A DNA stretch of 64,000 nucleotides from assembly GCF_022701195.1 (NCBI RefSeq), contig NZ_CP078089.1, forward strand, positions 372,001-436,000, written 5' to 3'. This document shows, in pieces, positions 45,949-55,275 of this stretch; within the stretch, counting starts at the first letter, position 1, and every line of letters starts with the position of its first letter. The stretch comes from Allobaculum mucilyticum. Its GTDB lineage: Bacteria; Bacillota_I; Bacilli_A; Erysipelotrichales; Erysipelotrichaceae. A program made the translations under genes and the position numbers. Below the pieces are notes generated by a model. It saw only the letters and a list, made by a program, of their open reading frames with translations, did not search any database and was not told the origin of the DNA.

Positions 45949-46723
45949 GTGTTACCTCCAGACGATGAATCAGTTTTTTCGAAAGCGGGAGTTTAGCCGG
46001 ATCAGAGTTGTCGACTTGTAGAGAACCAGGGCCCTGCTCATTGAGCAGACCTTTTTTATCGAGCAGGTGTTTCAGATGACGGATCGTCCCTTCATTGCCG
46101 TCTATGATCTGCACGCTTTCCCCCGCAAGCTGCTGCAGATGGTCTTTGAAAAACAGAAAATGCGTGCATCCCAGCACGATAAACTCTGCTCCTTTGCTTG
46201 CTTCCAGATAGCGCTTAAGCGCTTCATCTGCAGTTGTGGCATCATCAAGACGATCTTCTTCAACGATTCGGACTAAATCTGAACAGGCTACGGGAATAAT
46301 CTCATGACCGGCCTCAAACCGGCTTTTGAGCCGCTCAAATTTTTCTTCATGCAGCGTCAGCTCAGTCGCCCAGACCGCAATTGTCGAGGGCGTTTTGAGC
46401 ATAGCGGCGACTTTGAGTGCCGGTTCCATGCCGACAATGTCAAAATCGAAGGTTTCACGCAGCCGGGGGGCTGCTGCACTGGTTGCCGTGTTGCAGGCAA
46501 TAATGACCGCTTTGACATGCTGGTGTTCAAAATTTCGGGTAATTTCCATCGCGTAGTTTTCCACTGTCTGACGGCTTCTGGTTCCGTAGGGGTTTCTTGC
46601 CGAGTCGCCAAAATAGAGAATTGTCTCATTGGGCAGAGCTTTCGCCAGGTCCACCGCTACAGTCAGACCGCCTAGACCAGAGTCGAATACGCCGATCGGA
46701 TCCGTGGATTTCTTCGTTCTCAT
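45941..46723 (-). CDS. murI: Glutamate racemase
   Basis: About 260 residues; makes D-glutamate for peptidoglycan. IGVFDSGLGGLTVAV at the N-terminus (catalytic Asp follows), YFGDSARNPYG, the first catalytic Cys in VIIACNTATSAA and the second in IVLGCTHFLFF. I choose ATG 46723 (MRTKKSTDPIG): the family motif then starts near residue 10, and an upstream ATG at 46798 falls inside the terminator of the MATE gene. No strong ribosome site is seen at either. Confidence 0.93.
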   Translation of the reverse strand: MRTKKSTDPIGVFDSGLGGLTVAVDLAKALPNETILYFGDSARNPYGTRSRQTVENYAMEITRNFEHQHVKAVIIACNTATSAAAPRLRETFDFDIVGMEPALKVAAMLKTPSTIAVWATELTLHEEKFERLKSRFEAGHEIIPVACSDLVRIVEEDRLDDATTADEALKRYLEASKGAEFIVLGCTHFLFFKDHLQQLAGESVQIIDGNEGTIRHLKHLLDKKGLLNEQGPGSLQVDNSDPAKLPLSKKLIHRLEVTHE

Positions 46724-46772
46724 CTTTGAAATTGTATACCTCTGCGAATGATTCTGCCTGAAACTGAGTCGC

Positions 46773-46813
46773 AAAAAGGCCTTCAGCCGATTCGTCATCG
46801 AACTAGCTGAAGG
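46773..46813 (-). terminator. Terminator after the LacI-MATE unit
   Basis: On the minus strand CCTTCAGC and GCTGAAGG (plus 46806-46813 and 46780-46787) are followed by CCTTTTTGCG, 80 bases past the MATE stop. Confidence 0.7.
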
Positions 46814-46894
46814 TCTCTGTTTTTTCTGGTTACAGTTGTTTTTCTTCTGGGATGACCTGCAAAGCAGAGCTCAGCACGCAGCCCTTTCAGCATC

Positions 46895-48208
46895 TCAGGC
46901 GGTCTGCACAGACAGTACATTCATCCATTTTCTGGTCATGAAAATGATCGCGCCAAGGATCATGCGGACGGCTTCTTCCATGGAAAGCGTCAGGTACAGC
47001 GCAGCGATCGGATAACCCTGATGCAGAGCAAAGAAAGCGAGCGGAACGCCAAAGCCCCATGTTCCGACAAGATCAATTGCCATCGTCAGATTTGTCTTTC
47101 CGCCGGCACGCAGGATGCCGCCGCTGACGACCATATTCTGCACTTTGACAATCGACATCAGTGCAAATGCACAGATCAGTCCGACACCGGTCTGCCGGAT
47201 GAACTCATCCACTGAGAACAGCCTCACATAAAACGGTGCTGCCAGACAAAGCAGGGATGAAAGAATCAGAGAGCCGCAGAGCGAATAGCGGATGAGTGAG
47301 AGAGAATCCTGCCAGGCTTCTTCAAAGCGGTTCTGTCCAAGCCGCTGTCCGACAAGAACGCCCGCTGCCTGGGAAAAGCCGCTCAGAATTCCAATCAGCA
47401 TGCTCTGCAGCGGAATTGTCATCGTCATGGCAGCCGCTTCAGCCGTTCCGGTATGGCCGTAGACCATCGAATAGATGTTTTCTCCAAGTGCCCACAGACC
47501 CTCTGTAATCAGCAGCGGCAGCAGGACTTTTAAAACGATTCCAGGCTGCATGCGGCTCATGCTCAGATGCATCCAGGAAAGCTTTCTTCGAATAAACGCG
47601 AATGTCACGGTCGCCATCAGCGCCTGAGAGATCACCGAAGCCCATGCTGCGCCGGCTTCCTGCCAGCCAAAGCCGAAAATAAAGAGCGCATTCAGCCCTG
47701 TATTGGCAGCAATACCCGCAAGCGAAGCGTAAAGCGGTGCTGCAGGCTGTCCGCAGCAGCGAAGAACAACAGAATACAGCGAAGTAATTGCAGACAGAGG
47801 CAATACCCAGACATAAATCGAAAGATACCGGGCAGCCGGAGCGATAACCGCAGGATCTGGCGAATAGAGCTGGATGACTGTCTGCGGCACGATCAAAGAC
47901 GGAATGATAAAGAGCACGCAGATGGCTATGGACAGAATGAACACCTGCGTAAAGCTTCGCATCAGGGCATCCCGGCTATTCTGCCCTTCATACTGTGCGG
48001 CAAGAATGCCGGCTCCCGTTGCACATCCGGCAAGAATGGTCAGAGCCAGCGAAGCAAACTTTGCCCCGAAGCCGACTCCCGCAATAACCGATGCGCCGGA
48101 CTGCCCGATCATAATCTGATCCGCAACGGAAAAGCAGCTGACGGCAAGCGATTGTGCCGCTGTTGGCAGTGCGATCTTAAGCGTCTGTCTGAAAAAGTCT
48201 CTACGCAT
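46895..48208 (-). CDS. MATE-family efflux transporter
   Basis: About 437 residues with twelve predicted membrane helices in two repeats. FRQTLKIALPTAAQSLAVSCFSVADQIMIGQ starts the first bundle and VLKVLLPLLITEGLWALGENIYSMVYG the second, typical of MATE Na+- or H+-driven exporters of drugs or metabolites. I take ATG 48208, which overlaps the LacI-type gene by 8 bases, so pump and regulator are coupled; the pump is likely a target of that regulator. The exported substrate is unknown. Confidence 0.92.
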   Translation of the reverse strand: MRRDFFRQTLKIALPTAAQSLAVSCFSVADQIMIGQSGASVIAGVGFGAKFASLALTILAGCATGAGILAAQYEGQNSRDALMRSFTQVFILSIAICVLFIIPSLIVPQTVIQLYSPDPAVIAPAARYLSIYVWVLPLSAITSLYSVVLRCCGQPAAPLYASLAGIAANTGLNALFIFGFGWQEAGAAWASVISQALMATVTFAFIRRKLSWMHLSMSRMQPGIVLKVLLPLLITEGLWALGENIYSMVYGHTGTAEAAAMTMTIPLQSMLIGILSGFSQAAGVLVGQRLGQNRFEEAWQDSLSLIRYSLCGSLILSSLLCLAAPFYVRLFSVDEFIRQTGVGLICAFALMSIVKVQNMVVSGGILRAGGKTNLTMAIDLVGTWGFGVPLAFFALHQGYPIAALYLTLSMEEAVRMILGAIIFMTRKWMNVLSVQTA

Positions 48209-49166
48209 GACCCACACTCCTACGGATCGTCAGGCTCACGCTGCTTAAACGGTGCGATGGTTCCTGATCCAGAGATTCAATGGCCAGCCGGGCTTTTTCC
48301 TGCAGGTCCTGGCTTACTGTAGTCAGCGGCGGACACGATGTCTTTCCCGCCTCAATGCCGTCAAAGCCAATCACTGAAATATCTTCAGGAACACAGATGC
48401 CCCGTTCATAGAAAATGGACATCAGCTCGATGGCCTGCATGTCGCTCACACAGAAGACGGCTTTTACATCTGAAAAATCATAGTCCAGCAACTGCTTTCT
48501 GCGGGAAGCGGAATCCGGATGAATCATCAGCACGCGACTCTTTATTCCCGTACTTTTCAGGCCGTCAATGCGGCTTTTATCGTTGCATTCCAGGTTCGTC
48601 GTCAGAACCAGGACCTCTTCATAGCCCTGCTGCTGAAGATAGGTTCCGACCAGACGGCCGCCCAGTTCATCATCCACACAGATCGATGCGACACCTTCCA
48701 TTGCATCCGTAGAGTCGATGGCTGCCATCGGGATATGAATCCGGCTTTTGAGAGAAAGGTAATCGGCATCACAGAATCCGGCGACGACCAGTCCTTTCAT
48801 GTTCCATACAGAAGCAAATTCAGCTGCCTGATTCCAGGTGCTGACGGTCCGGATCAGCAGATCGCATCCTGCTGCGGCACATTCTTTCTGCAGACAGGAG
48901 ATGAACTTTGCATAATACGGGTTTTCCAGAGGCTTTCCTTCGTATTCGGGATGATCATTCACCGTCAGACCGATGAGCCTTGATGGATTCATTCCCATCA
49001 GAACCTCCGCCCGTTTGGGCAGATAGCCGGTCTTTTCCACCAGCTCAAGGACCCTGGCACGCGTCTGTTCGGAGACTTTTCCCTGTTTTCCATTGAGCAC
49101 ATACGAGACTGTTGCGGTAGACAGCCCGAGTGCTTCGGCAAGATCTGCCAGTCGAATTTTTTCCAT
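48201..49166 (-). CDS. LacI-family transcriptional regulator
   Basis: About 321 residues. N-terminal HTH IRLADLAEALGLSTATVSYVLNGKQGKVSEQTRARV and hinge, then a periplasmic-binding-protein-like effector domain (RLIGLTVND, GLVVAGFCDADY, PMAAIDSTDAMEGVASICVDDELGGRL, FCVSDMQAIELM, ISVIGFDGIEAG). In place of the usual sugar operon it is coupled to a MATE pump. Two GTTAA-type repeats lie 38-71 bases upstream and are the likely operators. ATG 49166 or 49172 are both possible. Confidence 0.92.
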   Translation of the reverse strand: MEKIRLADLAEALGLSTATVSYVLNGKQGKVSEQTRARVLELVEKTGYLPKRAEVLMGMNPSRLIGLTVNDHPEYEGKPLENPYYAKFISCLQKECAAAGCDLLIRTVSTWNQAAEFASVWNMKGLVVAGFCDADYLSLKSRIHIPMAAIDSTDAMEGVASICVDDELGGRLVGTYLQQQGYEEVLVLTTNLECNDKSRIDGLKSTGIKSRVLMIHPDSASRRKQLLDYDFSDVKAVFCVSDMQAIELMSIFYERGICVPEDISVIGFDGIEAGKTSCPPLTTVSQDLQEKARLAIESLDQEPSHRLSSVSLTIRRSVGHA

Positions 49167-49203
49167 ACCCACAGTTTAGAAACATGTACACTTCAGACCA
49201 AAC

Positions 49204-49237
49204 GTTAAATTGTTAACCTCCCGTTTAAATTCTTAAC
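49204..49237. promoter_or_regulatory. Tandem operator-like repeats upstream of the LacI gene
   Basis: GTTAAATTGTTAAC (49204-49217) is an inverted repeat with GTTAA half-sites; GTTTAAATTCTTAAC (49223-49237) repeats it imperfectly 5 bases on. Spacing centre to centre is about two helical turns. Autoregulation by the LacI-family protein is inferred. Confidence 0.6.
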
Positions 49238-49695
49238 CTGTCCGGACAGCACTAAAAAAGACTGTCACAACCGCATTGCTGCGGCAGACAGCCTTTAAAG
49301 TTCTGCTGAGCTGCTTCCTTGTCATCCTGCTTTGAGGGGACATTTTTCGGCCGGTATTTCCGTCTTGTCGAGGATCGCTTTGCATCCGCTGTTGCAGGTG
49401 GGATCAGACTTCAAGGAAGAGTCTGTGACCCTTCTTCTGGACCGGCTTCCTTGACGGGTGCTCCATCTTTTCTGGCAGATCTCTCAGTCAGTTTTGATGG
49501 GCATACTCTAACACGGAATTTGAGCGTTCCTTTCAAAGCACGTAAAGAGGGCCTGTTCAGTCTCTAACCCGTCCTGTTTGGTCATTTTCATATAAAACAG
49601 CACTAGGTCTGGTCATGCCGGATCTGGTGCTGAATTCTTCTTTTCAATCATTTGCGGGATTGTATTCATTTATTCCCGTTCTTTACCTGCGGTAT
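49238..49695. other. Gap between LacI gene and sensor kinase
   Basis: About 460 bases. A hairpin-like stretch AAGACTGTC-ACAACCG-CATTGCTGCGGC-AGACAGCCTT lies at about 49258-49295. A plus-strand frame of 82 codons (49319-49567, TTG start) exists but has no ribosome site or recognisable features, so I do not call it a gene. Confidence 0.4.
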
Positions 49696-52527
49696 TTATT
49701 CTGTACACTCGCCGGAATCTGTTGAATGATCTTCTTCAGCTTCTAAAGCAGATTCTTCGGCTGAAGAAGCATTCTGGCGTGCTTCTGCTTCAACCTGCAA
49801 AGACTTCATTGAAGCAGCAAGCAGCGGATCAATGGCTTCCTCACCATCGGCCGTCTGCACTTCCGCATCTGAGTCAGCCTGGTCTGCATCAAAAGCAGAT
49901 TCCTCTGTTTTTTCTGCCGCAAGCGGCTCCACGGACTCATCCTCTTCGTCCCTGGCATTCTGCTGTTCGGCTTCAAGCGATCGTATGGACGCCGCAAGGA
50001 GCGGATCGGTGATATCTGCTTCCTGATCTGAAGCCGGGTTTTCGATCGACTTCTGGCTGGCAATAAAGAGCGGGTCGGAAGAGAACCATGCGGATGAAAC
50101 TTCATCACGCGTTTCTCCCGTTACGCTGGCTGCATCCAGTTCAAGATGAAGTGCGCTTCCCGCATCCTGCGGGCTTTGCGGATTCTGTGGATTTCCCTCA
50201 TCCGCATCCCCAGCTGGCGAAGGGCCAAAGGGCAGCTCTTTTGTTACCTGCGATTCTTCATCATCAAACAGCTCTTCCTCATCGCCATCATAGACGATAG
50301 GCGATCCGACGCTGAAGGCCGGCGGATCAGTGCGGAGGTTGTGAACGATCGGATTTTCAGCGGGTTCGGACGCTTTTTCAATCTGCGGTCTGGCGTTATC
50401 GCTCAGATGCAGAGTGACATGTTCCGGCTGTTTTTCCGGATCGATTGGGAAACGCAGAATTGCAGTGAACAGATCGCCGTCCACTTTGATTTCAAACGTA
50501 CCGTCCATGACTTCAACGAAGCTTTTGACAATCGCAAGTCCTAGACCGCTTCCGCTGACCGAACGGCTCGCATCACCGCGCACGAATCGCTCCATGATCT
50601 TTTCGGGATCAAAGTCGAGAATAGTTGCCGAGGTATTGCGGATGCGCAGTTCGCAGTGCTTTTCAAAACGCTCAAGCCCAATGAAAACACGGGTTCCTTC
50701 GAGCGAGTATTTCAGTGCATTGGAGAGGATGTTGTCGATGACACGGACTGTCTTGTCCGGATCGACTTCAATCATGACCGGTCCGTACAGGCTAGAGACA
50801 ATTGTCAGGTTCTTGCGGGCCATTGAATCTTCCCACTCCACTTTGACCTGTTCGACCAGCTCACAAAGATCAATGCACGTCAGATCCAGTGCAATATCGC
50901 CGCTTGTGGCTTTGGTAATATCAAACAGATCTTCCATCAGTGCATTGAGCCTTGCCGTATAGTTCTGCAGATGGGCTGCATAGTGACGGATATCGTCCAT
51001 ATTGCTGGAAAGAGAGATCAGCTCAGAGTAGCTCTGAATGCCTGCAACAGGCGTTTTCAGGTCGTGCGAGACATTGGAAATCAGCTGTGCCTTGGTGACC
51101 TGGCTGGCCAGGCCTTCTTTGAGGGCACTTTCATAACGGTCGGAGACATGCAGCATCTCGTTATAAAGCGGCTGATAGATGCCTACACTCTGCGGCTGGA
51201 CGCTCGAGAAGTCTCCTTTGGCCAGCTGTCTGGAAGCCAGATAGACCTTGTGGTAGCTGTTCATCGATTTGTGTCCGACTGAAAAGATCAGAATCAGACA
51301 GACCGTAATGCCGGCCAGTGTACCGACCATCAGTCCGGCGATCGGGTAGCCAAAGATTTCCTGCCCGATGAAAAAGCCGGTACACATCAGGATCGCAAGA
51401 ATGGCTAATGTAATTACCGCACACAGGATCATTTTAGTTTCCGGTGCCTTGCGGTTATCCGGTTCAAGAATGGAGTTGACCCGCTTTTTCAGACGCCGGA
51501 TGAGCCATGTTGAAGCAAGGTCTTCCTCAATAAAGGCCGGGCCTTTCTTCACAGCCCGCTTGATATAGAGACAGAGCAGTGCAACAGAGAAGAAGAAGGC
51601 AGCCCACACGGTGATCACGGACAGATATGCTGCCAGTCCTGCCCACCATGATGTCATGGAGAACGACTGATAAATGCTCTTGAGAGAGCCGTCCGCACTG
51701 GACATAGTGACGTTTGCGGTAAAGGAGAAGATTGCCATCATAACAAACAGCAGAACAGCTGCCGCAAAGATCGCCTTGAGTCTGGAGATCCGCTTGAGCA
51801 GCGGGAAATCTTCTTCTCCCTTCCATGAATAGAGGAAAACCAGAAGCAGAATGATGACGCTGCCAACAGACATGCAGTAGTCAATGCCGCGCTGCGATAC
51901 AACTGCTGCAGTGCGGACAATCGAGCCGCCGTTTGGTGCGAGCGTTTTTGGAACGTAATATTCAATGGAAAAGCCGTCAGGCAGCGTCAGTGAATAGTAG
52001 TATTCGCTGCCGTACTGATTGCGCCGCTCTTCCGGGACAATCGCCGGATTGACCAGAATGGACTGGGCTCTTGAAAACAGTACGTTTGGCTGCGTGGCAC
52101 CGGCGTAGGTGATTTTTCCACCGTTGGAGCGGATCGTATAGTTCAGCGCTCCTTCTTCCTGCGAATAGGAATCCACCCAGTTGTGCCGGTACTCTTTTCC
52201 ATTGCAGCGGATAATCCAGGCCAGGTTTGAATCCCTGGTCATGGATTCAGCCGCACTTCGAAATGAGTTGCCGACATTTTCTTCAATGTACTGGGCGACT
52301 TCCGGGGTGGTCTGTTCATCGAGAACCAGCCAGTCGCATCCGGGGACAATCGACCGGGCCCGGACAATACTGACCGCTTCAAGCTGGCTGGCCAGCGCAT
52401 TGACCAGCATTTGCCGGGTTTCTTCACCCTGAATGGTTACAGTCGATGTAAACCGGGCGGAGAGCACGGACAGGGTCAGAATCGCCAGAATCAGAATGGT
52501 TGTAAATAAGCCTGCCCGTTTTTTCAT
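49696..52527 (-). CDS. Sensor histidine kinase with long acidic C-terminal tail
   Basis: 943 residues. An N-terminal helix, an extracytoplasmic domain (about 30-215), then several helices (about 218-420), a HAMP-like segment (LASRQLAKGDFSSVQ), the H-box QLISNVSHDLKTPVAGIQ (His 488), N-box DNILSNALKYS (about 598) and G-box GSGLGLAIVKSF (about 660). The kinase ends near 700. Residues 700-943 are acidic and low-complexity and carry three DPL repeats: DPLFIASQKSIE (818), DPLLAASIRSLEAE (841) and DPLLAASMKSLQVE (900). Such a tail is absent from ordinary kinases. It overlaps its response regulator by 4 bases. Confidence 0.92.
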   Translation of the reverse strand: MKKRAGLFTTILILAILTLSVLSARFTSTVTIQGEETRQMLVNALASQLEAVSIVRARSIVPGCDWLVLDEQTTPEVAQYIEENVGNSFRSAAESMTRDSNLAWIIRCNGKEYRHNWVDSYSQEEGALNYTIRSNGGKITYAGATQPNVLFSRAQSILVNPAIVPEERRNQYGSEYYYSLTLPDGFSIEYYVPKTLAPNGGSIVRTAAVVSQRGIDYCMSVGSVIILLLVFLYSWKGEEDFPLLKRISRLKAIFAAAVLLFVMMAIFSFTANVTMSSADGSLKSIYQSFSMTSWWAGLAAYLSVITVWAAFFFSVALLCLYIKRAVKKGPAFIEEDLASTWLIRRLKKRVNSILEPDNRKAPETKMILCAVITLAILAILMCTGFFIGQEIFGYPIAGLMVGTLAGITVCLILIFSVGHKSMNSYHKVYLASRQLAKGDFSSVQPQSVGIYQPLYNEMLHVSDRYESALKEGLASQVTKAQLISNVSHDLKTPVAGIQSYSELISLSSNMDDIRHYAAHLQNYTARLNALMEDLFDITKATSGDIALDLTCIDLCELVEQVKVEWEDSMARKNLTIVSSLYGPVMIEVDPDKTVRVIDNILSNALKYSLEGTRVFIGLERFEKHCELRIRNTSATILDFDPEKIMERFVRGDASRSVSGSGLGLAIVKSFVEVMDGTFEIKVDGDLFTAILRFPIDPEKQPEHVTLHLSDNARPQIEKASEPAENPIVHNLRTDPPAFSVGSPIVYDGDEEELFDDEESQVTKELPFGPSPAGDADEGNPQNPQSPQDAGSALHLELDAASVTGETRDEVSSAWFSSDPLFIASQKSIENPASDQEADITDPLLAASIRSLEAEQQNARDEEDESVEPLAAEKTEESAFDADQADSDAEVQTADGEEAIDPLLAASMKSLQVEAEARQNASSAEESALEAEEDHSTDSGECTE

Positions 52528-53255
52528 GCCCTCGGATCCTTGCGCATTTTATAGCCAAGTCCCCAGACAACCTGAATGTACTGCGGCTTTTTCGGATCTT
52601 CTTCGATCTTCTCGCGCAGCTTCCGGATATGAACGGTAATGGTTTCTGTGGAGATGGCATCTTCTTTCCAGACGAGCTCATAGATTTCCGCTGCGGAGTA
52701 AACACGCTCGGGATGACGCATGAGCAGTTCAAGAATCTGGAATTCTTTCGGTGTCAGATGAACCGGATTGCCAAAGACTGTGACCTCCTTGGTCACCGGG
52801 TTGAGAGCGAGATCGCGGTTGGTGATCAGCGAATCATCCGGCTGGTCCTTGCGGTTTTTCATGTCGAGGTAGTTCTGATAGCGGCGGATCTGCACTTTGA
52901 CACGGGCGAGCAGTTCCATAGACGAGAACGGTTTGGACAGGTAATCATCCGCACCGATGGTCAGACCGTTGATCTTGTCGACTTCGGCTGATTTTGCCGA
53001 AAGGATGATGATCGGGAAATCGTGCTCGGTTTTGCGGATCTCCTTGATCAGATTCAGACCATCCATGACCGGCATCATGATGTCAAAAATGCCCAGGTGA
53101 ATCTCATCAGGGCGTTTGAGGAATTCCTCATAGGCGATCTTGCCGTTGGCACAGGGAATGACTTCATAGCCCTGAGTTTCGAGGTAGATCGTGACAGCTT
53201 CGCGAAGGCCTTTTTCATCCTCCGCAACAAGTACGGTGTGTTTTGGCGTATTCAT
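52524..53255 (-). CDS. OmpR/PhoB-family response regulator
   Basis: 243 residues. Receiver domain with acidic pocket VAEDEKG, phospho-acceptor Asp in LGIFDIMMPVMDG (about residue 57), Ser in IILSAKS and Lys in DDYLSKPFSS; C-terminal winged helix (LALNPVTKEVTVFGNPVHLTPKEFQILELLMRHPERVYSAAEIYELVW, ETITVHIRKLREKIEEDP). Sequence style is close to VanR-like regulators. GGGAGGA lies before ATG 53255. It is coded first, with the kinase overlapping by ATGA. Confidence 0.95.
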   Translation of the reverse strand: MNTPKHTVLVAEDEKGLREAVTIYLETQGYEVIPCANGKIAYEEFLKRPDEIHLGIFDIMMPVMDGLNLIKEIRKTEHDFPIIILSAKSAEVDKINGLTIGADDYLSKPFSSMELLARVKVQIRRYQNYLDMKNRKDQPDDSLITNRDLALNPVTKEVTVFGNPVHLTPKEFQILELLMRHPERVYSAAEIYELVWKEDAISTETITVHIRKLREKIEEDPKKPQYIQVVWGLGYKMRKDPRA

Positions 53256-53484
53256 GGGTTCCTCCCTTTTCTATCGTTTCAGTTTCATCTCTTTAATCTA
53301 TACATTCTCTGCACTGTTCCGATTCATCTCCCCGATATTACGATTACGGAAATTTCAGAATCTGCACGACAGCGCAGAGCATCCGTTTTATCTTTTTCGA
53401 ACCAGACTGAAAAGACACATTCTGTTTGAGATCAGCGGGCGCAGTCTGTCCGGTTGTGGTATATAACCTGTTTCATCTTTACAC

Positions 53485-53519
53485 AACAAAAGAAAATTCT
53501 GTATCCGCGGATACAGAAT
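53485..53519 (-). terminator. Terminator of the membrane protein gene
   Basis: A perfect palindrome ATTCTGTATCCG-CGGATACAGAAT (53496-53519) touching the stop codon, followed on the minus strand by TTTCTTTTGTTG. Confidence 0.85.
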
Positions 53520-54250
53520 CAGATCAATGTTTCGTGATTATTTGGAATTTCTTCAGAAGCATGCAGATGTGCAGATGGTTTTTCTTCTTCTTTAGCAGCG
53601 CTTCTCTGTACCATGCGGACTGCCTGCTGACGCAGGGCTTTTCGCTTTGCCCTTTCAAGCATCAGATTCGAAAGCGAATTTGCAGCCGGAAGACCGGAGG
53701 GGCGTTTTGGAATTCCTTTTACATCTTTGGCATCCGGACTGGATGTAAAAGGCAGGAATACTCCGTTAATCTCCAGATGAACTGCCAGAATCAGCAGCAG
53801 AAGCAGAATGGTATACAGAAAGCGGCTTGATGCCTGTGCCATGTATCCAAGCATCAGAAGAACAAAGTAAAGAAACCAGCGGGCTGCAGTCGGCTGCAGG
53901 TCGGGTCTGACCAGCCATCTCCAGAACGGATAGGAGCATACGGTGAACAGGCCGAATGAGAACAGCGTGTACCAGAATGCACGCAGATCAAAAGCAGCGC
54001 AGAAAATCATCCCTGCCGCAGCTGCGCACAGCAGCGAAAAATATGCCGGACGTCTTCTGTATTTCTGCACATAGACAAGAAAAGAAAGCAGCAGACCCGT
54101 CAGAATGCCATAGGGAACGCGGGTATTCCAGTTATCTGTTGCCAGAGACACCACCAGAAAAGCTATGACACCGGCAGCCATCCAGAAGTACAGATAAAAA
54201 AACCGCGTAAGCAGAGCCCTGATTTTTTTCTTTTTCGTTTTTTTCGCCAA
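53519..54250 (-). CDS. Polytopic membrane protein, unknown function
   Basis: About 243 residues if it starts at TTG 54250 (then AKKTKKKKIRALL), which has GGAGGTG ideally placed 6 bases upstream; the frame is open to an ATG at 54355 that has no such site. A very basic start is followed by about seven helices (FYLYFWMAAGVIAFLVVSLA, GILTGLLLSFLVYV, YFSLLCAAAAGMIFCAAF, FWYTLFSFGLFTVCSYPFW, WFLYFVLLMLGYMA, FLYTILLLLLILAVHL) and a soluble basic C-terminus. No motif identifies a function. The stop lies within its own terminator. Confidence 0.65.
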   Translation of the reverse strand: MAKKTKKKKIRALLTRFFYLYFWMAAGVIAFLVVSLATDNWNTRVPYGILTGLLLSFLVYVQKYRRRPAYFSLLCAAAAGMIFCAAFDLRAFWYTLFSFGLFTVCSYPFWRWLVRPDLQPTAARWFLYFVLLMLGYMAQASSRFLYTILLLLLILAVHLEINGVFLPFTSSPDAKDVKGIPKRPSGLPAANSLSNLMLERAKRKALRQQAVRMVQRSAAKEEEKPSAHLHASEEIPNNHETLI

Positions 54251-54464
54251 GCCGGTCACCTCCACAACAGTGTACAGTCCTAATGCAAAAAGAACCCTTC
54301 CAAATGATGATGAATTTCCAAAGTTTTTCTTTCGGATTGAATGAAAAACTGTCATTTACCCTGTACATTTCCGCTTTCTGCGCTTTGAGCAGCAATCTGC
54401 AGAATTTCACTCCTGGCTGAACAGAATCGGCCAAAAGGAAGAAAAAAGCTGAAATCCGCCATAA

Positions 54465-54492
54465 ATCAGAAAAGGTTCCGGCAAGCGGAACC
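54465..54492 (-). terminator. his operon terminator
   Basis: On the minus strand GGTTCCG-CTTGC-CGGAACC (plus 54474-54492) is followed by TTTTCTGATTT, 43 bases past the hisE stop. Confidence 0.75.
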
Positions 54493-54535
54493 CGTCTGAA
54501 CAGATGAATAAAAATCTCTGCAGCCGTCCTTTTTT

Positions 54536-54862
54536 CTACAGATTTTCGATCGGACGGCGCTCAGCTTTGAGATTGTGCTTCTTTTTGGAACGCTTTTCCA
54601 GCTCTGCTTCGACTTCAGAATAGCTGATACCTTTTTCTGCCATCAGAACGCACAGATGATAGAGCAGATCGCCAAATTCGCCGATCAGTTCTTCTCTGGA
54701 CTGAGAAAGTGAAGCGATGATAACTTCGGTGCATTCCTCGCCGACTTTTTTAAGAATTTTGTCTTCGCCTTTGGAAAACAGGTAAGCCGTATAGCTTCCC
54801 TCTTCCGGGTTTTCCTTCCGTTCCATGACGGTTTCATACAGGTTCTGCATTTCGTTGTTCAT
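54536..54862 (-). CDS. hisE: Phosphoribosyl-ATP pyrophosphatase
   Basis: 108 residues; second step of histidine synthesis. SYTAYLFSKGEDKILKKVGEECTEVIIA and EELIGEFGDLLYHLCVLMAEKGIS carry the metal-binding Glu/Asp residues of the all-alpha NTP pyrophosphatase fold. It is a separate gene from hisI, 86 bases after it, and is the last gene of the operon. AGGAGC lies before ATG 54862. Confidence 0.96.
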   Translation of the reverse strand: MNNEMQNLYETVMERKENPEEGSYTAYLFSKGEDKILKKVGEECTEVIIASLSQSREELIGEFGDLLYHLCVLMAEKGISYSEVEAELEKRSKKKHNLKAERRPIENL

Positions 54863-54948
54863 AATTGCTCCTTAAAACCGGACAGCGGCCGGTGTATTTC
54901 GGGCAGCTCCGGTATTGTTTCTTTCTGTTAAAAAACGGACAGTCTGCT

Positions 54949-55275
54949 CTAGTCTTCATCGAGCGTTCTGTAAAAGCAGGTCCGGTTTCCGGTATGGCAG
55001 GCCGGTCCGATACTTTCCACGGTAAGCAGCAGCGTATCGCCGTCACAGTCTTTGCGGATCTCTTTGACCAGCTGGAAATGGCCGGATGTTTCGCCTTTGG
55101 TCCAGAGCGCATTGCGGCTTCTTGACCAGAAGGTGGCTTTTTTTGTTTCCAGCGTTTTTGACAGAGCCTCTTCATTCATCCAGGCCACCATCAGAACAGC
55201 GCCGTCCTTTTCATCCTGCACAACGCAGGGGATCAGGCCATTGCCTTTTTCAAAATCAAGTCCGTATGGATTCAT
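54949..55275 (-). CDS. hisI: Phosphoribosyl-AMP cyclohydrolase
   Basis: 108 residues. Zn-binding and catalytic blocks: [55 protein letters not shown] and [14 protein letters not shown] with the conserved Cys residues. It opens the adenine ring of PR-AMP (step 3). It overlaps hisF by 4 bases (ATGA). Confidence 0.97.
   Translation of the reverse strand: MNPYGLDFEKGNGLIPCVVQDEKDGAVLMVAWMNEEALSKTLETKKATFWSRSRNALWTKGETSGHFQLVKEIRKDCDGDTLLLTVESIGPACHTGNRTCFYRTLDED

Noticed and set aside
46724-46798. Longer murI starting at 46798
   Set aside because: This ATG lies in the terminator hairpin after the MATE gene and would add a non-conserved basic stretch.
49319-49567. 82-codon plus-strand frame
   Set aside because: TTG start, no ribosome site, no recognisable feature.
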